The notes under the pieces are model-generated. The model did no database searches and was not told the DNA's origin. It saw only the letters and a list, made by a program, of their open reading frames with translations. Below are positions 8,823 to 19,223 of a stretch of DNA of 64,000 nt, piece by piece. The first letter of the stretch is position 1; every line of letters begins with the position of its first letter. The DNA comes from Flagellimonas marinaquae (GTDB lineage Bacteria; Bacteroidota; Bacteroidia; Flavobacteriales; Flavobacteriaceae). The translations under genes and the position numbers were made by a program. The DNA is taken from assembly GCF_023716465.1 (NCBI RefSeq), contig NZ_CP092415.1, forward strand, positions 337,001 through 401,000, read 5' to 3'.

Positions 8823-9443
8823 TTAATTTGCTTTAATAGAGGTTTCAAAAGGCACCCTGTTAATGATACTTCTTCCCAAAGTAACCTCATCTGCATATTC
8901 CAATTCATCACCTACCGAAATACCCCGTGCAATTGTGGAGGTGGCGACTTCCAGCCCTTCCAATTGCTTATATATATAGAAATTGGTGGTATCACCTTCC
9001 ATGGTGGAGCTCAAGGCCAAAATTAATTCTTTCACGGTTCCGTCCTTCACTTTTTTTATTAGGGACGGTATATTCAAATCTTGGGGACCAACGCCTTCCA
9101 TTGGCGAAATCTTCCCTCCGAGAACATGGTACAATCCATTGTACTGCGAGGTATTTTCTATGGCCATAACATCCCTGATATCCTCTACAACACATACCAT
9201 GGTTTCGTCTCGTTTGGGGTTGGCACAGATTTCGCACACTTCGGTATCGGAAATATTATGGCAGTTCCTGCAAAAGTTTACTTCGGTTCTCAACTTAAGC
9301 AAGGCATGGGCCATAAGCTCGGTTCTTTCCTCGGGCTGTTTTAGAAGGTGCAGCACCAATCGCAATGCCGTCCGCTTCCCGATTCCGGGCAATTGGGACA
9401 TCTCGTAAACCGCATTTTCCAATAGCTTAGATGAAAATTCCAT
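8823..9443 (-). CDS. recR: Recombination mediator RecR
   Basis: The 206-residue protein has the standard RecR build: a helix-hairpin-helix near [12 protein letters not shown], a zinc finger of four cysteines (CRNC about 57-60 and CEIC about 69-72), then a Toprim domain starting [14 protein letters not shown]. With RecO it loads RecA at gapped DNA. It diverges from the symporter gene, with the start codons 76 bp apart. Confidence 0.96.
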   Translation of the reverse strand: MEFSSKLLENAVYEMSQLPGIGKRTALRLVLHLLKQPEERTELMAHALLKLRTEVNFCRNCHNISDTEVCEICANPKRDETMVCVVEDIRDVMAIENTSQYNGLYHVLGGKISPMEGVGPQDLNIPSLIKKVKDGTVKELILALSSTMEGDTTNFYIYKQLEGLEVATSTIARGISVGDELEYADEVTLGRSIINRVPFETSIKAN

Positions 9444-9519
9444 ACTAGTATTTCTTTTGCAAAATTACGATTTTACTATTATCAATTTACTTTCTTACTT
9501 TGCAAATCAAATTTCAACT

Positions 9520-11007
9520 ATGTCAGCCACCCAAATTCTATTGTTGATAGGCGCGTATTTTTTGGTGCTTATCCTTATCTCTTACTTTACTGGTAAAAAC
9601 GACTCCAACGCCGATTTTTTTAAGGCGGGCAAACAATCTCCTTGGTACGTGGTCGCCTTTGGAATGGTGGGCGCATCACTGTCCGGGGTTACGTTTATAT
9701 CGGTTCCCGGTTGGGTCGGTGACAGCCAATTGACCTACATGCAAGTAGTTTTGGGATATCTGGTCGGCTATTTTGTGGTCGCTTATGTGCTTTTGCCACT
9801 GTACTACAAGCTGAACCTCACCTCTATTTATGAGTATCTTTTGGAGCGATTTGGCAAAGTAAGCCACAAGACCGGCGCATTTTTCTTTTTTATCTCGAGG
9901 GTTTTGGGCGCAGCTTTCAGATTGTACCTTGTAGCCATTGTTCTGCAACAATTCGTTTTTGATGACCTTGGGGTACGTTTTGAATTTACGGTGGTAATTT
10001 CCATTTTACTGATTTGGATCTACACCAATAAAGGCGGCATAAAGACCATAGTTTGGACAGACACTCTGCAAACGCTTTTTATGATCTTGGCCGTAATCCT
10101 ATCCATAATTATGATCAACCAAGAATTGGGATGGAGCTTTGGTGAGTTTTTAGCCTCTGAAGAATTAAAAAATTATAATGATTTTTGGGTGACCGATAGT
10201 TTTCTCGATAGAAGTTACTTTATCAAATCTTTTGTGGGAGGTATGTTCGTTACCATTTGCATGACAGGCCTTGACCAAGATATGATGCAAAAGAACCTTA
10301 CCTGCAAATCACTGAAAGATGCACAAAAAAACATGGTATCCTTTAGTTTTGTTCTGGTCGGGGTAACATTTTTGTTTATGCTTTTGGGTGCATTGCTCTA
10401 TATTTTTGCACAGCGAGAAGGTATTGGCATTCCATTGATGGATGGTTCGCCCAAAACAGATTTACTCTTCCCGGAAATTGCTTTGAACGGGGGGCTCGGC
10501 CTGGCCTTGTCCGTTACTTTTATGTTGGGACTTATAGCAGCGGCATACAGTAGCGCGGACAGCGCCCTTACTTCCTTGACCACATCTTTCTGTGTGGACT
10601 TCTTAAATGTTCAGCAAATGGGGGATCAAGAGCAAAAAAAGATCAGAAAACGAACCCACATTGTAATGAGCCTGATGCTTATTTTGGTGATCATAGCCTT
10701 TAAATATATATTGAGCAGCAACGTAATAGATAGCCTGTTGACCGTTGCAGGGTATACTTACGGCCCTTTATTGGGACTTTTTGCATTCGGCATCTTCACC
10801 AAGCACAAGATCAAGGACAATTATGTATGGATCGTGGCCCTCGTGTCCGTTGTATCCATAGTTTGTATCGCCAATATTCCCGCCTCTTACCTAGGAGGAT
10901 ACCAAGTTGGCTACGAACTTTTGCCGCTAAATGGCTTGTTGACCTTTATTGGTTTATGGTTAATACGAAAAAAAGAACCGTTGCCCAACACTAGTACTGC
11001 CCAGTAG
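9520..11007 (+). CDS. Sodium:solute symporter family transporter
   Basis: The protein is about 495 residues from the ATG at 9520 ([11 protein letters not shown]). I prefer this to an in-frame ATG at 9457, whose extra 21 residues precede the first membrane helix without family-like features. It is highly hydrophobic with about 13 predicted helices. The [20 protein letters not shown] region (near 50-70) is typical of the SSS first helix and loop, where Na+ and substrate bind. The solute is not predictable. Its 3' end overlaps the convergent CoA-binding gene by 17 bp. Confidence 0.9.
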   Translation: MSATQILLLIGAYFLVLILISYFTGKNDSNADFFKAGKQSPWYVVAFGMVGASLSGVTFISVPGWVGDSQLTYMQVVLGYLVGYFVVAYVLLPLYYKLNLTSIYEYLLERFGKVSHKTGAFFFFISRVLGAAFRLYLVAIVLQQFVFDDLGVRFEFTVVISILLIWIYTNKGGIKTIVWTDTLQTLFMILAVILSIIMINQELGWSFGEFLASEELKNYNDFWVTDSFLDRSYFIKSFVGGMFVTICMTGLDQDMMQKNLTCKSLKDAQKNMVSFSFVLVGVTFLFMLLGALLYIFAQREGIGIPLMDGSPKTDLLFPEIALNGGLGLALSVTFMLGLIAAAYSSADSALTSLTTSFCVDFLNVQQMGDQEQKKIRKRTHIVMSLMLILVIIAFKYILSSNVIDSLLTVAGYTYGPLLGLFAFGIFTKHKIKDNYVWIVALVSVVSIVCIANIPASYLGGYQVGYELLPLNGLLTFIGLWLIRKKEPLPNTSTAQ

Positions 11008-11350
11008 CAAGCAGCACCAAAGTACAGGCGACCTCCACCTCAACACCCTTATTTTGAAGGATTTGATAAAACTCAGGGTTCTCGGTCCCGGGATTAAAAA
11101 TGACCCTTTTGGGGTTAAGGTCCAGTATATTTTTATAATATTCCTTTTGGTTTTTTGGGTTAAGATATAAAGTTACCGTCTCAATATTTTGAAAATCACT
11201 CCAGTTATCCTTAACTTGCACCCCTGATACAGTTCCCCCACGTATCCCAAATGCGGTTGTTTCAATTTTGTTATCGACCAGCCTACGAATTGCTGTGTTA
11301 CTGTATCTTCTCGGGTTTGTAGAAGCCCCTACAACAAGTGTTTTTTGCAT
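10991..11350 (-). CDS. CoA-binding domain protein (YccU-like)
   Basis: A 119-residue single Rossmann domain beginning [18 protein letters not shown], the nucleotide-binding loop of the CoA_binding family, with [14 protein letters not shown] later. It resembles the CoA-binding part of succinyl-CoA synthetase but stands alone; its role is unknown. The gene is convergent with the symporter, the last 17 bp of both being shared. Confidence 0.88.
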   Translation of the reverse strand: MQKTLVVGASTNPRRYSNTAIRRLVDNKIETTAFGIRGGTVSGVQVKDNWSDFQNIETVTLYLNPKNQKEYYKNILDLNPKRVIFNPGTENPEFYQILQNKGVEVEVACTLVLLATGQY

Positions 11351-11491
11351 TTGTTAATTTTTGTGTTAAACTTTAATGTAGACTGTAACTTTTAATAAAG
11401 ATACTCGTCTATTTTTTATATCTTAAACTTCATTGGTAAGACTGTATTTTTATAGTTAATGGTTAGTGTTTAGTATAGCTTATCAATGTAC

Positions 11492-11524
11492 AACCCCGGT
11501 AAATTTACCGGGGTTTCTTCTTTT
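11492..11524 (+). terminator. Orphan terminator-like palindrome
   Basis: A perfect 12+12 palindrome (AACCCCGGTAAA and its complement) is followed by TCTTCTTTT. It has the form of an intrinsic terminator reading rightward, but no plus-strand gene ends here: the nearest gene on the left, starting at 11350, is transcribed leftward. It could end a short untranslated RNA or act as an attenuator or insulator before the receptor promoter. Confidence 0.55.
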
Positions 11525-11617
11525 AAGGACCTACCTAATGGTCTTACGAAGACCCAACTCCTTACAAGACCCAAGTTACCTCCATACTTGTTAAAGATTG
11601 TTAAAAATGATTTAACG

Positions 11618-11643
11618 TGTAACAAACCTCGGGCCTCGGCGTC
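11618..11643 (+). promoter_or_regulatory. ECF sigma-type promoter of the TonB-type receptor
   Basis: TGTAAC, 16 bp, then CGTC(TTA), located 51 bp before the start codon. The same two boxes at nearly the same spacing lie upstream of both ECF sigma genes in this window. Confidence 0.65.
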
Positions 11644-11693
11644 TTAAGTATATCATCAATCAATCTAATCATCAATCAAAAAACGAACTACTC

Positions 11694-14144
11694 ATGAAAA
11701 ATGTGAGCTTTCTTTTTGCACTTTTTCTGTGCATGGCACTCCCTAAAACTTTATCTGCAAACGACCCTGGCAGCGCCTTGGGTTCCATTAATGGAACCGT
11801 TGTCGATGAACTATCCAAACAACCTGTCGCTTATGCGGCCGTGGTAATCAAATCCGAAGATGGCAGCCAGACCATAACCGGTAGCATCACCACCGAAAAC
11901 GGAACTTTTGAAATAGATAAACTCCCCGATGGCACTTTCCTTTTCGAAGTTCAATTTATTGGATATAAAACCTATTCCCAAAAACTGGTAATTGCGAAAG
12001 GAAAACGAAACCTCAATATAGGCACTGTAACCCTTATTGAAGAAACCAAAGAGCTGGAAGGTGTGGAACTGGTGGCCGAACGGACCACCATAGAACAGCG
12101 CGTAGACCGAAAAGTTATTAATGTTGGTAAAGATCTGACCACTGCAGGTGCAACCGCTTCCGATATTATGAACAACATACCCTCTGTGAATGTGGATTCC
12201 CAAACTGGTGACATTAGCCTAAGGGGAAATTCCAATGTACGGGTAATGGTAGATGGCAAATTGTCCAACATACCAGTGGCGCAATTGCTAAGACAGATTC
12301 CCTCCACTGCCATTAAATCCATAGAATTGATCACCAATCCGTCCGCCAAATACAATCCTGAGGGCATGAGCGGTATCATTAATATTGTACTGCACAAAAA
12401 TGCAAATATCGGTTTTAACGGTAATGTAAATTTAGGTCTTACCAAGGGTATCGAAGCCAAATTCAATAGCTCCATAGATATGAACTATCGCAACGGAAAA
12501 TTCAATTTGTACGGAAACTACGGAAATAACATTGGCAAATGGGTAAACGATGGAAGCATTCTTCGTACCGAGGAAAACTCACTACAAGAGTTTGATTTTT
12601 TCAACAACAACAAATCACACCTTTACAAATTGGGAGTGGATTTTTACCTGAATGATAAAAACACCATCTCCTTTTTCACCAACCAAAATATTTTTGAGGG
12701 CGAAGGAACCGGAAGTACGGAGGTATCCTATTTTAACGACCCATCTCGCAACGTGAACCAATTGTTCCTGGACGATTCCAATAACCGAAGTGAACAGTAC
12801 AATTTTGATTACAAACTTGATTTTAACAAAGAGGGGCACAACATTGAACTGGAAATAGACCACAACCAGTTCGAAAGCGAACAAGATGCGGATTTTAGCT
12901 CAACCGGCGCATCTACCTATCCAAATTATATGGATTTTGTGGATACGGAGAGAACGCAGACTACGGCAAACTTGGATTACGTTAATCCTTTGGACAGCAT
13001 TTCCAAGCTCGAACTTGGCCTCGAATCCAGAAACTTTGAGACCGAAGTGGACTACTCCTCTACCGGGCAATCGTTCAATAGCAATGGTAATTTGGTACCC
13101 ACCCCCTCCACAAAGTTTATTTACGACATGGATATTTATTCCGCATATGCCACTTTTGGCCAATCTTACGAGCGTTGGTCCTATCAAGTGGGTGTTCGCC
13201 TAGAAGATGTTCAGGTAAAAGCGGATACCAATGCGGTACGAGCCTTTACCGATAAGTACACGGAAATCTATCCCTCGGCATTTGTTACGTACAAGCCCAA
13301 CGAAAAAGACCAGCTCCAAGTAAGCTATAGCAGAAGGGTAGATCGTCCAGGCCTACAACAAGTAAATCCTATCAGGGAATTTGCCACGCCTCTGATATCT
13401 TCCTTCGGAAATCCAAATTTGGTACCGCAGTTCACCAGTTCCTACGAAGCCAATTATACCAAAAGAATAAAGAACGGTAGTGTTACAGGCGGAGTCTTTT
13501 ATAGAAGTATTACCGACGAAATCAACAGAGCCGTGTACATAGATCGCTTGGATTTGAACAAAACCATTCTGACTTTCGATAATTTTGATAAAACCTCGGC
13601 CTACGGAATTGAACTTTCCACCAATTATCGCCCCACTAAATGGTGGAATATAAATGGTAGTTTCGACCTTGTTTCGCAAACGCAAAGAGGAATAACAGAA
13701 ACCTTGAACGCTACCGGGCCAACACCTAGCGAGCAGGACATCGTGGAACAACGGGTGGAGGTTGACAATACGGCATGGAACCTACGGATGAACAATAGCT
13801 TTACGGTAACAAAAAAGCTAACGCTACAAGCCTTTGGTTTCTACCGTGGAAGAAACAAAAGTATACAGTTCGATGCAGAACCCATGTACTTTGTGAACTT
13901 GGGAGCTCGCTACAGCTTTGCCGAGGGCAAAGGCACCCTTAGCTTTAATTACAACGACATTTTCAATACCATGCGGTTTGCTTTTGATGGAGATTTTCCA
14001 TATGCCCAAGAAGGCGGTTTTAACTGGGAAAGCAATAATGTTTACGTTGGACTCTCCTATCGTTTTGGAAGTGGAAAGTATCGTGCCAAGCAACGTAAAA
14101 GAAGAGACGACAACACTAAGCAAGGTAGCGGTGGAATCCTATAA
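11694..14144 (+). CDS. TonB-dependent receptor-like outer-membrane beta-barrel protein
   Basis: The 816-residue protein has a signal peptide (cleavage near LSANDPG) and a carboxypeptidase-regulatory-like beta domain (about 30-115, GSINGTVVDELSKQPVAYA). A plug domain follows (about 125-230, DIMNNIPSVNVDSQTGDISLRG), then a long beta-barrel of the OMP_b-brl type ending in an aromatic strand. It probably takes up a ligand, but there is no SusD partner or adjacent transporter to name one. The upstream region carries an ECF-type promoter, so expression may depend on one of the alternative sigma factors at 24287 or 37776. A strong terminator follows. Confidence 0.88.
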   Translation: MKNVSFLFALFLCMALPKTLSANDPGSALGSINGTVVDELSKQPVAYAAVVIKSEDGSQTITGSITTENGTFEIDKLPDGTFLFEVQFIGYKTYSQKLVIAKGKRNLNIGTVTLIEETKELEGVELVAERTTIEQRVDRKVINVGKDLTTAGATASDIMNNIPSVNVDSQTGDISLRGNSNVRVMVDGKLSNIPVAQLLRQIPSTAIKSIELITNPSAKYNPEGMSGIINIVLHKNANIGFNGNVNLGLTKGIEAKFNSSIDMNYRNGKFNLYGNYGNNIGKWVNDGSILRTEENSLQEFDFFNNNKSHLYKLGVDFYLNDKNTISFFTNQNIFEGEGTGSTEVSYFNDPSRNVNQLFLDDSNNRSEQYNFDYKLDFNKEGHNIELEIDHNQFESEQDADFSSTGASTYPNYMDFVDTERTQTTANLDYVNPLDSISKLELGLESRNFETEVDYSSTGQSFNSNGNLVPTPSTKFIYDMDIYSAYATFGQSYERWSYQVGVRLEDVQVKADTNAVRAFTDKYTEIYPSAFVTYKPNEKDQLQVSYSRRVDRPGLQQVNPIREFATPLISSFGNPNLVPQFTSSYEANYTKRIKNGSVTGGVFYRSITDEINRAVYIDRLDLNKTILTFDNFDKTSAYGIELSTNYRPTKWWNINGSFDLVSQTQRGITETLNATGPTPSEQDIVEQRVEVDNTAWNLRMNNSFTVTKKLTLQAFGFYRGRNKSIQFDAEPMYFVNLGARYSFAEGKGTLSFNYNDIFNTMRFAFDGDFPYAQEGGFNWESNNVYVGLSYRFGSGKYRAKQRKRRDDNTKQGSGGIL

Positions 14145-14203
14145 ACATATTGATGCTCCATATTCGAGTGTTGGTTGGTTATCTATCTTGTGAGAGCATC
14201 AAT

Positions 14204-14238
14204 AAAAAACCCCGATCCTGGTGATCGGGGTTTTAACT
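14204..14238. terminator. Bidirectional terminator between receptor and fabH
   Basis: The stem AAACCCCGATC / GATCGGGGTTT has T runs on both sides and serves the convergent receptor and fabH genes. A further imperfect stem (TTGATGCTC at 14150-14158 with GAGCATCAA at 14194-14202) precedes it in the receptor 3' UTR. Confidence 0.85.
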
Positions 14239-14255
14239 TTTAGTTTAAAAAGGGG

Positions 14256-15263
14256 TTACCACCGAATTATGGCACTCCCCCATGTAAAACCACTGCCAAA
14301 AGCGGCCAACACCACTACATCTCCTTCTTTGATTTTTCCTTCCTCCCAAGCCTCTGTCAAGGCAATGGGAATGGATGCTGCGGTAGTATTTCCATATTTC
14401 ATGATGTTGTTGAACACCTGATCATCTTTTAGACCAAATTTCTTTTGTATGAATTGTGAGATACGCAAATTGGCCTGATGCGGAATCAGCATATCGATAT
14501 CCTCTGGTTTTAAATCATTCGTTTGTAATCCTTCCATGATCACTTCACTGAATCGAACCACGGCATTTTTAAACACAAACTGGCCGTTCATATAAGGAAA
14601 ATATGAAGTATCCTCGGAATCGGCATCTTCGATAATATCGGTAACCCAACGTTTGCCCATGCCAGGGGCGATCAAGGAAAGCTCTTCGGCATGTTGACCT
14701 TCGGAATGTAAGTGGGTGGATAAGATACCTTTGGAGGTATCCTCTTCCCGGGTAAGCACGGCAGCACCGGCACCATCTCCAAAAATTACGGACACTCCCC
14801 TGCCCCTTGTGGTCATATCCAACCCATGCGAATGCAGTTCGGAACCAATTACAAGTACATTTTTGTACATGCCACTTTTAATATATTGGTCTGCCACGGA
14901 GATTCCGTAAACAAAACCCGAACATTGGTTGCGTACATCCAAAGCGCCCACTGTTTTTAGTCCCAGGTCTCGCTGAACCAATACCCCAGGCCCAGGAAAA
15001 TAATAATCAGGACTCAATGTGGCAAATACAATAAAATCAATATCGTTCTTGTCTATACCGGCACGCTCAATCGCCTTTTCGGCTGCTTTGACCCCCATAG
15101 AAGTAGTGGTATCGGTACCTTTGACCACGTGGCGTCTTTCCTTTATCCCGGTACGCTCTTGAATCCATTCATCATTCGTGTCCATTACTTTGGACAGATC
15201 ATCGTTGGTGACCACATTTTCAGGGACGTAAAAACCTAGTCCAGCAATCTTGGAATTGTACAT
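14256..15263 (-). CDS. fabH: 3-oxoacyl-ACP synthase III (FabH family)
   Basis: A condensing enzyme that starts fatty-acid synthesis from acyl-CoA and malonyl-ACP. The 335-residue product begins MYNSKIAGLGFYVPENVV at 15263; an in-frame upstream start would add 20 hydrophobic residues absent from the family. The catalytic triad is visible: Cys114 in VRNQCSGFVYG, His in IPHQANLRI and Asn in YGNTTAASIP. It may be a FabH paralogue rather than the essential copy, since it is not beside other fab genes or plsX. Confidence 0.88.
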   Translation of the reverse strand: MYNSKIAGLGFYVPENVVTNDDLSKVMDTNDEWIQERTGIKERRHVVKGTDTTTSMGVKAAEKAIERAGIDKNDIDFIVFATLSPDYYFPGPGVLVQRDLGLKTVGALDVRNQCSGFVYGISVADQYIKSGMYKNVLVIGSELHSHGLDMTTRGRGVSVIFGDGAGAAVLTREEDTSKGILSTHLHSEGQHAEELSLIAPGMGKRWVTDIIEDADSEDTSYFPYMNGQFVFKNAVVRFSEVIMEGLQTNDLKPEDIDMLIPHQANLRISQFIQKKFGLKDDQVFNNIMKYGNTTAASIPIALTEAWEEGKIKEGDVVVLAAFGSGFTWGSAIIRW

Positions 15264-15307
15264 GTATACTGTTTTGAATAAAAAGATAGTTAGAATTTGA
15301 AAATTAG

Positions 15308-15315
15308 CAAATATA
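15308..15315 (-). promoter_or_regulatory. -7 element upstream of fabH
   Basis: The minus strand reads TATATTTG, a perfect TAnnTTTG, 45 bp before the chosen fabH start, which supports that start over the upstream one. A TTG lies 13 bp upstream, closer than normal. Confidence 0.45.
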
Positions 15316-15412
15316 CATGCCAAATTTTCAAGAAGTCGGCAAAATAAAACTTTTTAAAAGTTGTACTTTTAAAAATCGCTAAAAATTCACTCATAAAACT
15401 TAAAACAAGATA

Positions 15413-17830
15413 ATGAAAAATTACGTTTGGTTATTCTTGGCTGCTTTCGCCATAAGTTTGGCCCAAGCTCAGGAAAAACTCACTTATCAGAAACCGTCAG
15501 AAGAAATTTTAGAACTTGTAAACGCCCCATTGGCTCCCAGTGTACTCATCTCGGACAATGGCAAGTATATGGTATTGCTCTACAGGGATTATTACAAAAC
15601 AATTGCAGAATTATCGGAAACCGAACTAAGACTTGCGGGTTTACGGATCAATCCTAAGACCAATATCGGAAGCCGCACCAATTATTATAACAATATATTG
15701 GTAAAAGAAATTGGTGATAAAGATGGCGTGCAGGTAACCGGTCTGTCGGAAAATCCGCGATTGGCCAATTTTAATTGGTCTCCAGATCAATCTAAAATAG
15801 CATTTACAAACACTACCCCAGAAGGAGTGGAGGTTATGGTACTGGATTTAAAATCGGCCTCTGCCAAATCGATAACGGATACCAACGTGAATGCCAATAT
15901 GCGGGATATCATCAATTGGTTCAAGGATGGAGAGTCCATTTTGGTAAAAATGTTGCCCTCCGACAGAAAACCATTGATCAATGTGGACGAAGCCGTTCCG
16001 GAAGGACCAACCATTTCCACCAATGATGGAAAAAAGGCACAGAACAGAACCTATCAAGACCTTTTAAAAAACCCGAACGACGAGTTCAATTTTGAACAAT
16101 TGGCCCGTTCAGAACTTTATAAGGTGAACATGGACGGCAGTAAGACCAAGTGGAAAGATGCCAATCTATATACAAGCATCAGTTTTTCGCCCGATGGGGA
16201 ATATGTGATGACGGTAACCTTGGACAAGCCCTTCTCCTATTTAGTGCCCTATTATAGATTTCCGAACACGACCACTGTTTATACGAACGATGGCGGTATG
16301 GTTAAAACTTTGTTGCAAGTTCCACTTATAGAAGATCTCCCCAAAGGTTTTATGGCAACCAGAACCGGCATGCGAAACATAAGATGGAGAAACGACAAAC
16401 CGGCAACCATTACCTATGTAGAAGCCTTGGATGGCGGTGATCCTGAAAACGAAGTACCCTTCCGCGATGAAGTCTTTGAACTCGAAGCACCATTTAATGG
16501 TGAGGGCAGGTCCATTTTAAAAACCAAAAACAGGTTTAGCTACATACAATGGGGCAACGACAATTTGGCGATCGCCCACGACCGTTGGTGGAACAACAGA
16601 AACACAAAAACCTATGTTTTTGACCCCTCCAACCCAGAAAAAGGAGCTCAAATTATTGAAGATAGAAACTATCAAGATGTATATAGCGACCCCGGAAGTT
16701 TTGTTACCAAAAGAAACGAAAACGGCAGTTGGGTACTGTCCTTGGACAAAAACAACAATGCCTTTCTGATCGGAGATGGGTATACCGAAGAGGGCCAGTT
16801 CCCCTTTGTAGAAAAAATGGATTTAAAAACCCTTAAAAAAACCAGACTGTACACCTCAAAGCTAGAAGGCAAACTTGAGAACTTGATTGAGTATGACCCT
16901 AAAAAAGACCAACTTTTAGTGCGTATTGAATCTGCCAGCGAGTACCCGAATTACTATTACAAAAGTTTGATAAAAAGAAAAGGACCCGTGCAGTTGACAG
17001 ATTTTGATAATCCGTACAAAAGCATTCAAAACGTACACAAAGAGGTAATAACCTATAAGAGAGATGACGGATTGGAACTTTCCGGAACCCTATACCTTCC
17101 TGTTGGATACGACATGGAGAAAAAAGAAAAAATGCCAATGATCTTATGGGCATATCCAAGGGAATACAAGGACAAGAACAGTGCTTCGCAAAATACCTCG
17201 AACCCCAACGAGTTTACATACCCATTTTGGGGATCACCCATTTATTGGGTAACCAAAGGTTACGTTGTATTGGATGGAGCAGCCTTTCCCATTATCGGTG
17301 AGGGTGACGAACAGCCCAACGACAGTTTTAGAAGCCAACTAGTGGCCAACGCCAAAGCGGCCATTGATGCGGTAGATAATTTGGGGTACATTGATCGCGA
17401 ACGTATTGCAGTGGGCGGGCACAGTTATGGAGCCTTTATGGTGGCCAACCTACTATCCCATTCGGACCTATTTGCTGCAGGTATCGCCCGAAGCGGTGCC
17501 TACAATAGAACTTTGACACCGTTTGGTTTTCAAAGTGAGGAAAGAAACTATTGGGAAGCACCGGAGGTCTATTACACCATGTCTCCATTTATGCATGCAG
17601 AAAAAATGAAAACCCCTTTACTGTTGATCCACGGGCAGGCGGACAATAATTCCGGTACATACCCTATGCAAAGTGAGCGCTATTTCAACGCTCTTAAAGG
17701 TTTGGGCGCCACCGTTAGATTGGTGATGTTGCCAAAAGAGAGTCACGGATACCGGGGCAAGGAAAGTATTTTGCACATGCTTTGGGAACAAGACCAATGG
17801 TTGGAAAAATATGTGAAGCAAAAAAAGTAA
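15413..17830 (+). CDS. Exported S9 (prolyl oligopeptidase-family) serine peptidase
   Basis: The 805-residue protein starts with a signal peptide (cleavage near LAQAQEK). An N-terminal beta-propeller-like region with SPDGEY-type blades fills most of residues 40-540. The C-terminal alpha/beta-hydrolase domain carries the nucleophile in GGHSYGAF, an Asp in HGQADNNSGT and the His in PKESHGYRG. The layout resembles glutamyl endopeptidase-like S9 proteins, and it probably trims peptides in the periplasm. The gene stands alone and is closed by a strong terminator. Confidence 0.9.
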   Translation: MKNYVWLFLAAFAISLAQAQEKLTYQKPSEEILELVNAPLAPSVLISDNGKYMVLLYRDYYKTIAELSETELRLAGLRINPKTNIGSRTNYYNNILVKEIGDKDGVQVTGLSENPRLANFNWSPDQSKIAFTNTTPEGVEVMVLDLKSASAKSITDTNVNANMRDIINWFKDGESILVKMLPSDRKPLINVDEAVPEGPTISTNDGKKAQNRTYQDLLKNPNDEFNFEQLARSELYKVNMDGSKTKWKDANLYTSISFSPDGEYVMTVTLDKPFSYLVPYYRFPNTTTVYTNDGGMVKTLLQVPLIEDLPKGFMATRTGMRNIRWRNDKPATITYVEALDGGDPENEVPFRDEVFELEAPFNGEGRSILKTKNRFSYIQWGNDNLAIAHDRWWNNRNTKTYVFDPSNPEKGAQIIEDRNYQDVYSDPGSFVTKRNENGSWVLSLDKNNNAFLIGDGYTEEGQFPFVEKMDLKTLKKTRLYTSKLEGKLENLIEYDPKKDQLLVRIESASEYPNYYYKSLIKRKGPVQLTDFDNPYKSIQNVHKEVITYKRDDGLELSGTLYLPVGYDMEKKEKMPMILWAYPREYKDKNSASQNTSNPNEFTYPFWGSPIYWVTKGYVVLDGAAFPIIGEGDEQPNDSFRSQLVANAKAAIDAVDNLGYIDRERIAVGGHSYGAFMVANLLSHSDLFAAGIARSGAYNRTLTPFGFQSEERNYWEAPEVYYTMSPFMHAEKMKTPLLLIHGQADNNSGTYPMQSERYFNALKGLGATVRLVMLPKESHGYRGKESILHMLWEQDQWLEKYVKQKK

Positions 17831-17849
17831 TCTATTACGTATTTAGGCA

Positions 17850-17898
17850 TAAAAAAAATCCCGTTCCAAAAAAATTGGAACGGGATTTTTCTTTCCTA
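17850..17898. terminator. Bidirectional terminator
   Basis: The stem AAATCCCGTTCCAA / TTGGAACGGGATTT, with A run before and T run after, sits between the convergent S9 peptidase and ABC1-kinase genes and fits termination in both directions. Confidence 0.9.
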
Positions 17899-17907
17899 AC
17901 CAAGAAA

Positions 17908-19218
17908 TCAACCCAAGAACTGTCTGTAAGCATTTACCTCAACCTTGGCTTTTAGGTCGTGCAAGAGGTTATAAAGGCCAAAAAATGTACGGTTGATGTA
18001 CAAAAAGTGTTTGGAACCTCTGTTTCCGTTCATTTTGCGAATCTGTTCGTCTTTGGAATAACGTTCGCTCAAATTTGCAATTTTGGTCCAGAAATCTTCA
18101 TCACCAAAATCAAAGGTTTCCTTATGGAAAGGTGATGTAAAAATCGTCAACATTTCTTTGAACAAGGCCGTAAAAAACCGAAGCTCCTCTTCCGAATCAG
18201 TAGGCGTCAGGATTTCGAGCTCATAGAGTTTCTCCATAAAAACCTCATCGTTATTTATATTTTCGGGTTTGGCCAATTCGAAATAAGGCACATAAAATTC
18301 ATCCGGGATTTGTTTAATGCAACCAAAGTCGATTGCGATCAATTTACCTTCATCACTCACCAAAAAATTTCCCGGATGGGGGTCAGCGTGTACCCGCTTT
18401 AATTTGTGAATCTGGAACATATAAAAATCCCATAGTGCCTGACCCAAAGTATTGCCCAGTTCGGCATTGAAATCCTTTTGGGTAAACTCTCCCAAATGCA
18501 CGCCCTCCATCCAATCCATGGTCAAGATACGTTCACTGGAAAGATTTCGGTAGTACTTTGGAAACTGCATATTCGGGATCACGGCACATTCGGAAGTAAT
18601 TTCACGACTTTGCTCGAGTTCCAATATATAATCGGTTTCTTCCTTTAGTTTATGCTCTACTTCTTTAAAATATTTTTCAGAATCCTTTCCTTTTAAGTTG
18701 AACATTTTAATGGCCACCGGTTTTACCAATGCCAAATCGCTGCTGATACTTTCGGCCACGCCCGGGTATTGGATCTTAACGGCCAATTGTTTTCCATCTT
18801 TTTTGGCACGGTGCACCTGACCAATACTTGCTGCGTTTACGGAATCCTTTTCAAATTCGTCAAAAATCTGTTCCGGATATTTATCCAAATATTTTTTGAA
18901 TGTCTTTCGCACCAAAGGAGCGGACAAAGGTGGTACGGAAAATTGTGACAGGGAAAACTTTTCCACATAGGCCCTTGGCAATAGGTTTTTTTCCATGCTC
19001 AACATTTGCGCCACTTTTAGGGCACTCCCCTTTAAGCTTTTTAGGCCATCGTAAATATCTTCGGCATTATCTTGGTTCAAAGTATCCCGTGAGGTTTGGG
19101 GATCCACCAGTTTTTTGCCGTAATACTTTACGTAGTTGCCCCCTATTTTTACGCCCGTTTTTACGAGTTTCCCGGCACGTTCTATTTTCCCGGTCGGGAT
19201 GGTATCGAGTGTTTTCAT
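17908..19218 (-). CDS. ABC1/UbiB (AarF) family atypical kinase
   Basis: The 436-residue protein is an ABC1-type kinase-like ATPase. The N-terminal signature reads LKVAQMLS (Lys68-Gln71), with Ala where the family's KxGQ motif has Gly. NAASIGQVHRA forms the A-rich nucleotide loop, HADPHPGNFL is the catalytic loop and IAIDFGCI the metal-binding motif. UbiB relatives act in isoprenoid-quinone synthesis or lipid handling. Here it follows a TetR-type regulator by 5 bp, suggesting one operon and possibly envelope or lipid stress control. Its substrate is unknown. Confidence 0.88.
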   Translation of the reverse strand: MKTLDTIPTGKIERAGKLVKTGVKIGGNYVKYYGKKLVDPQTSRDTLNQDNAEDIYDGLKSLKGSALKVAQMLSMEKNLLPRAYVEKFSLSQFSVPPLSAPLVRKTFKKYLDKYPEQIFDEFEKDSVNAASIGQVHRAKKDGKQLAVKIQYPGVAESISSDLALVKPVAIKMFNLKGKDSEKYFKEVEHKLKEETDYILELEQSREITSECAVIPNMQFPKYYRNLSSERILTMDWMEGVHLGEFTQKDFNAELGNTLGQALWDFYMFQIHKLKRVHADPHPGNFLVSDEGKLIAIDFGCIKQIPDEFYVPYFELAKPENINNDEVFMEKLYELEILTPTDSEEELRFFTALFKEMLTIFTSPFHKETFDFGDEDFWTKIANLSERYSKDEQIRKMNGNRGSKHFLYINRTFFGLYNLLHDLKAKVEVNAYRQFLG

Positions 19219-19223
19219 AGGCG

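Larger units (their letters stand above)
11351..11693. other. Intergenic region before the TonB-type receptor
   Basis: 343 bp without a credible gene. From left to right it holds an AT-rich stretch, a perfect 24-bp palindrome (11492-11515) followed by pyrimidines, an ECF-type promoter motif (11618-11643) and a 12-bp direct repeat, ATCATCAATCAA, at 11652-11663 and 11668-11679 in the expected leader of the receptor mRNA. Confidence 0.6.
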
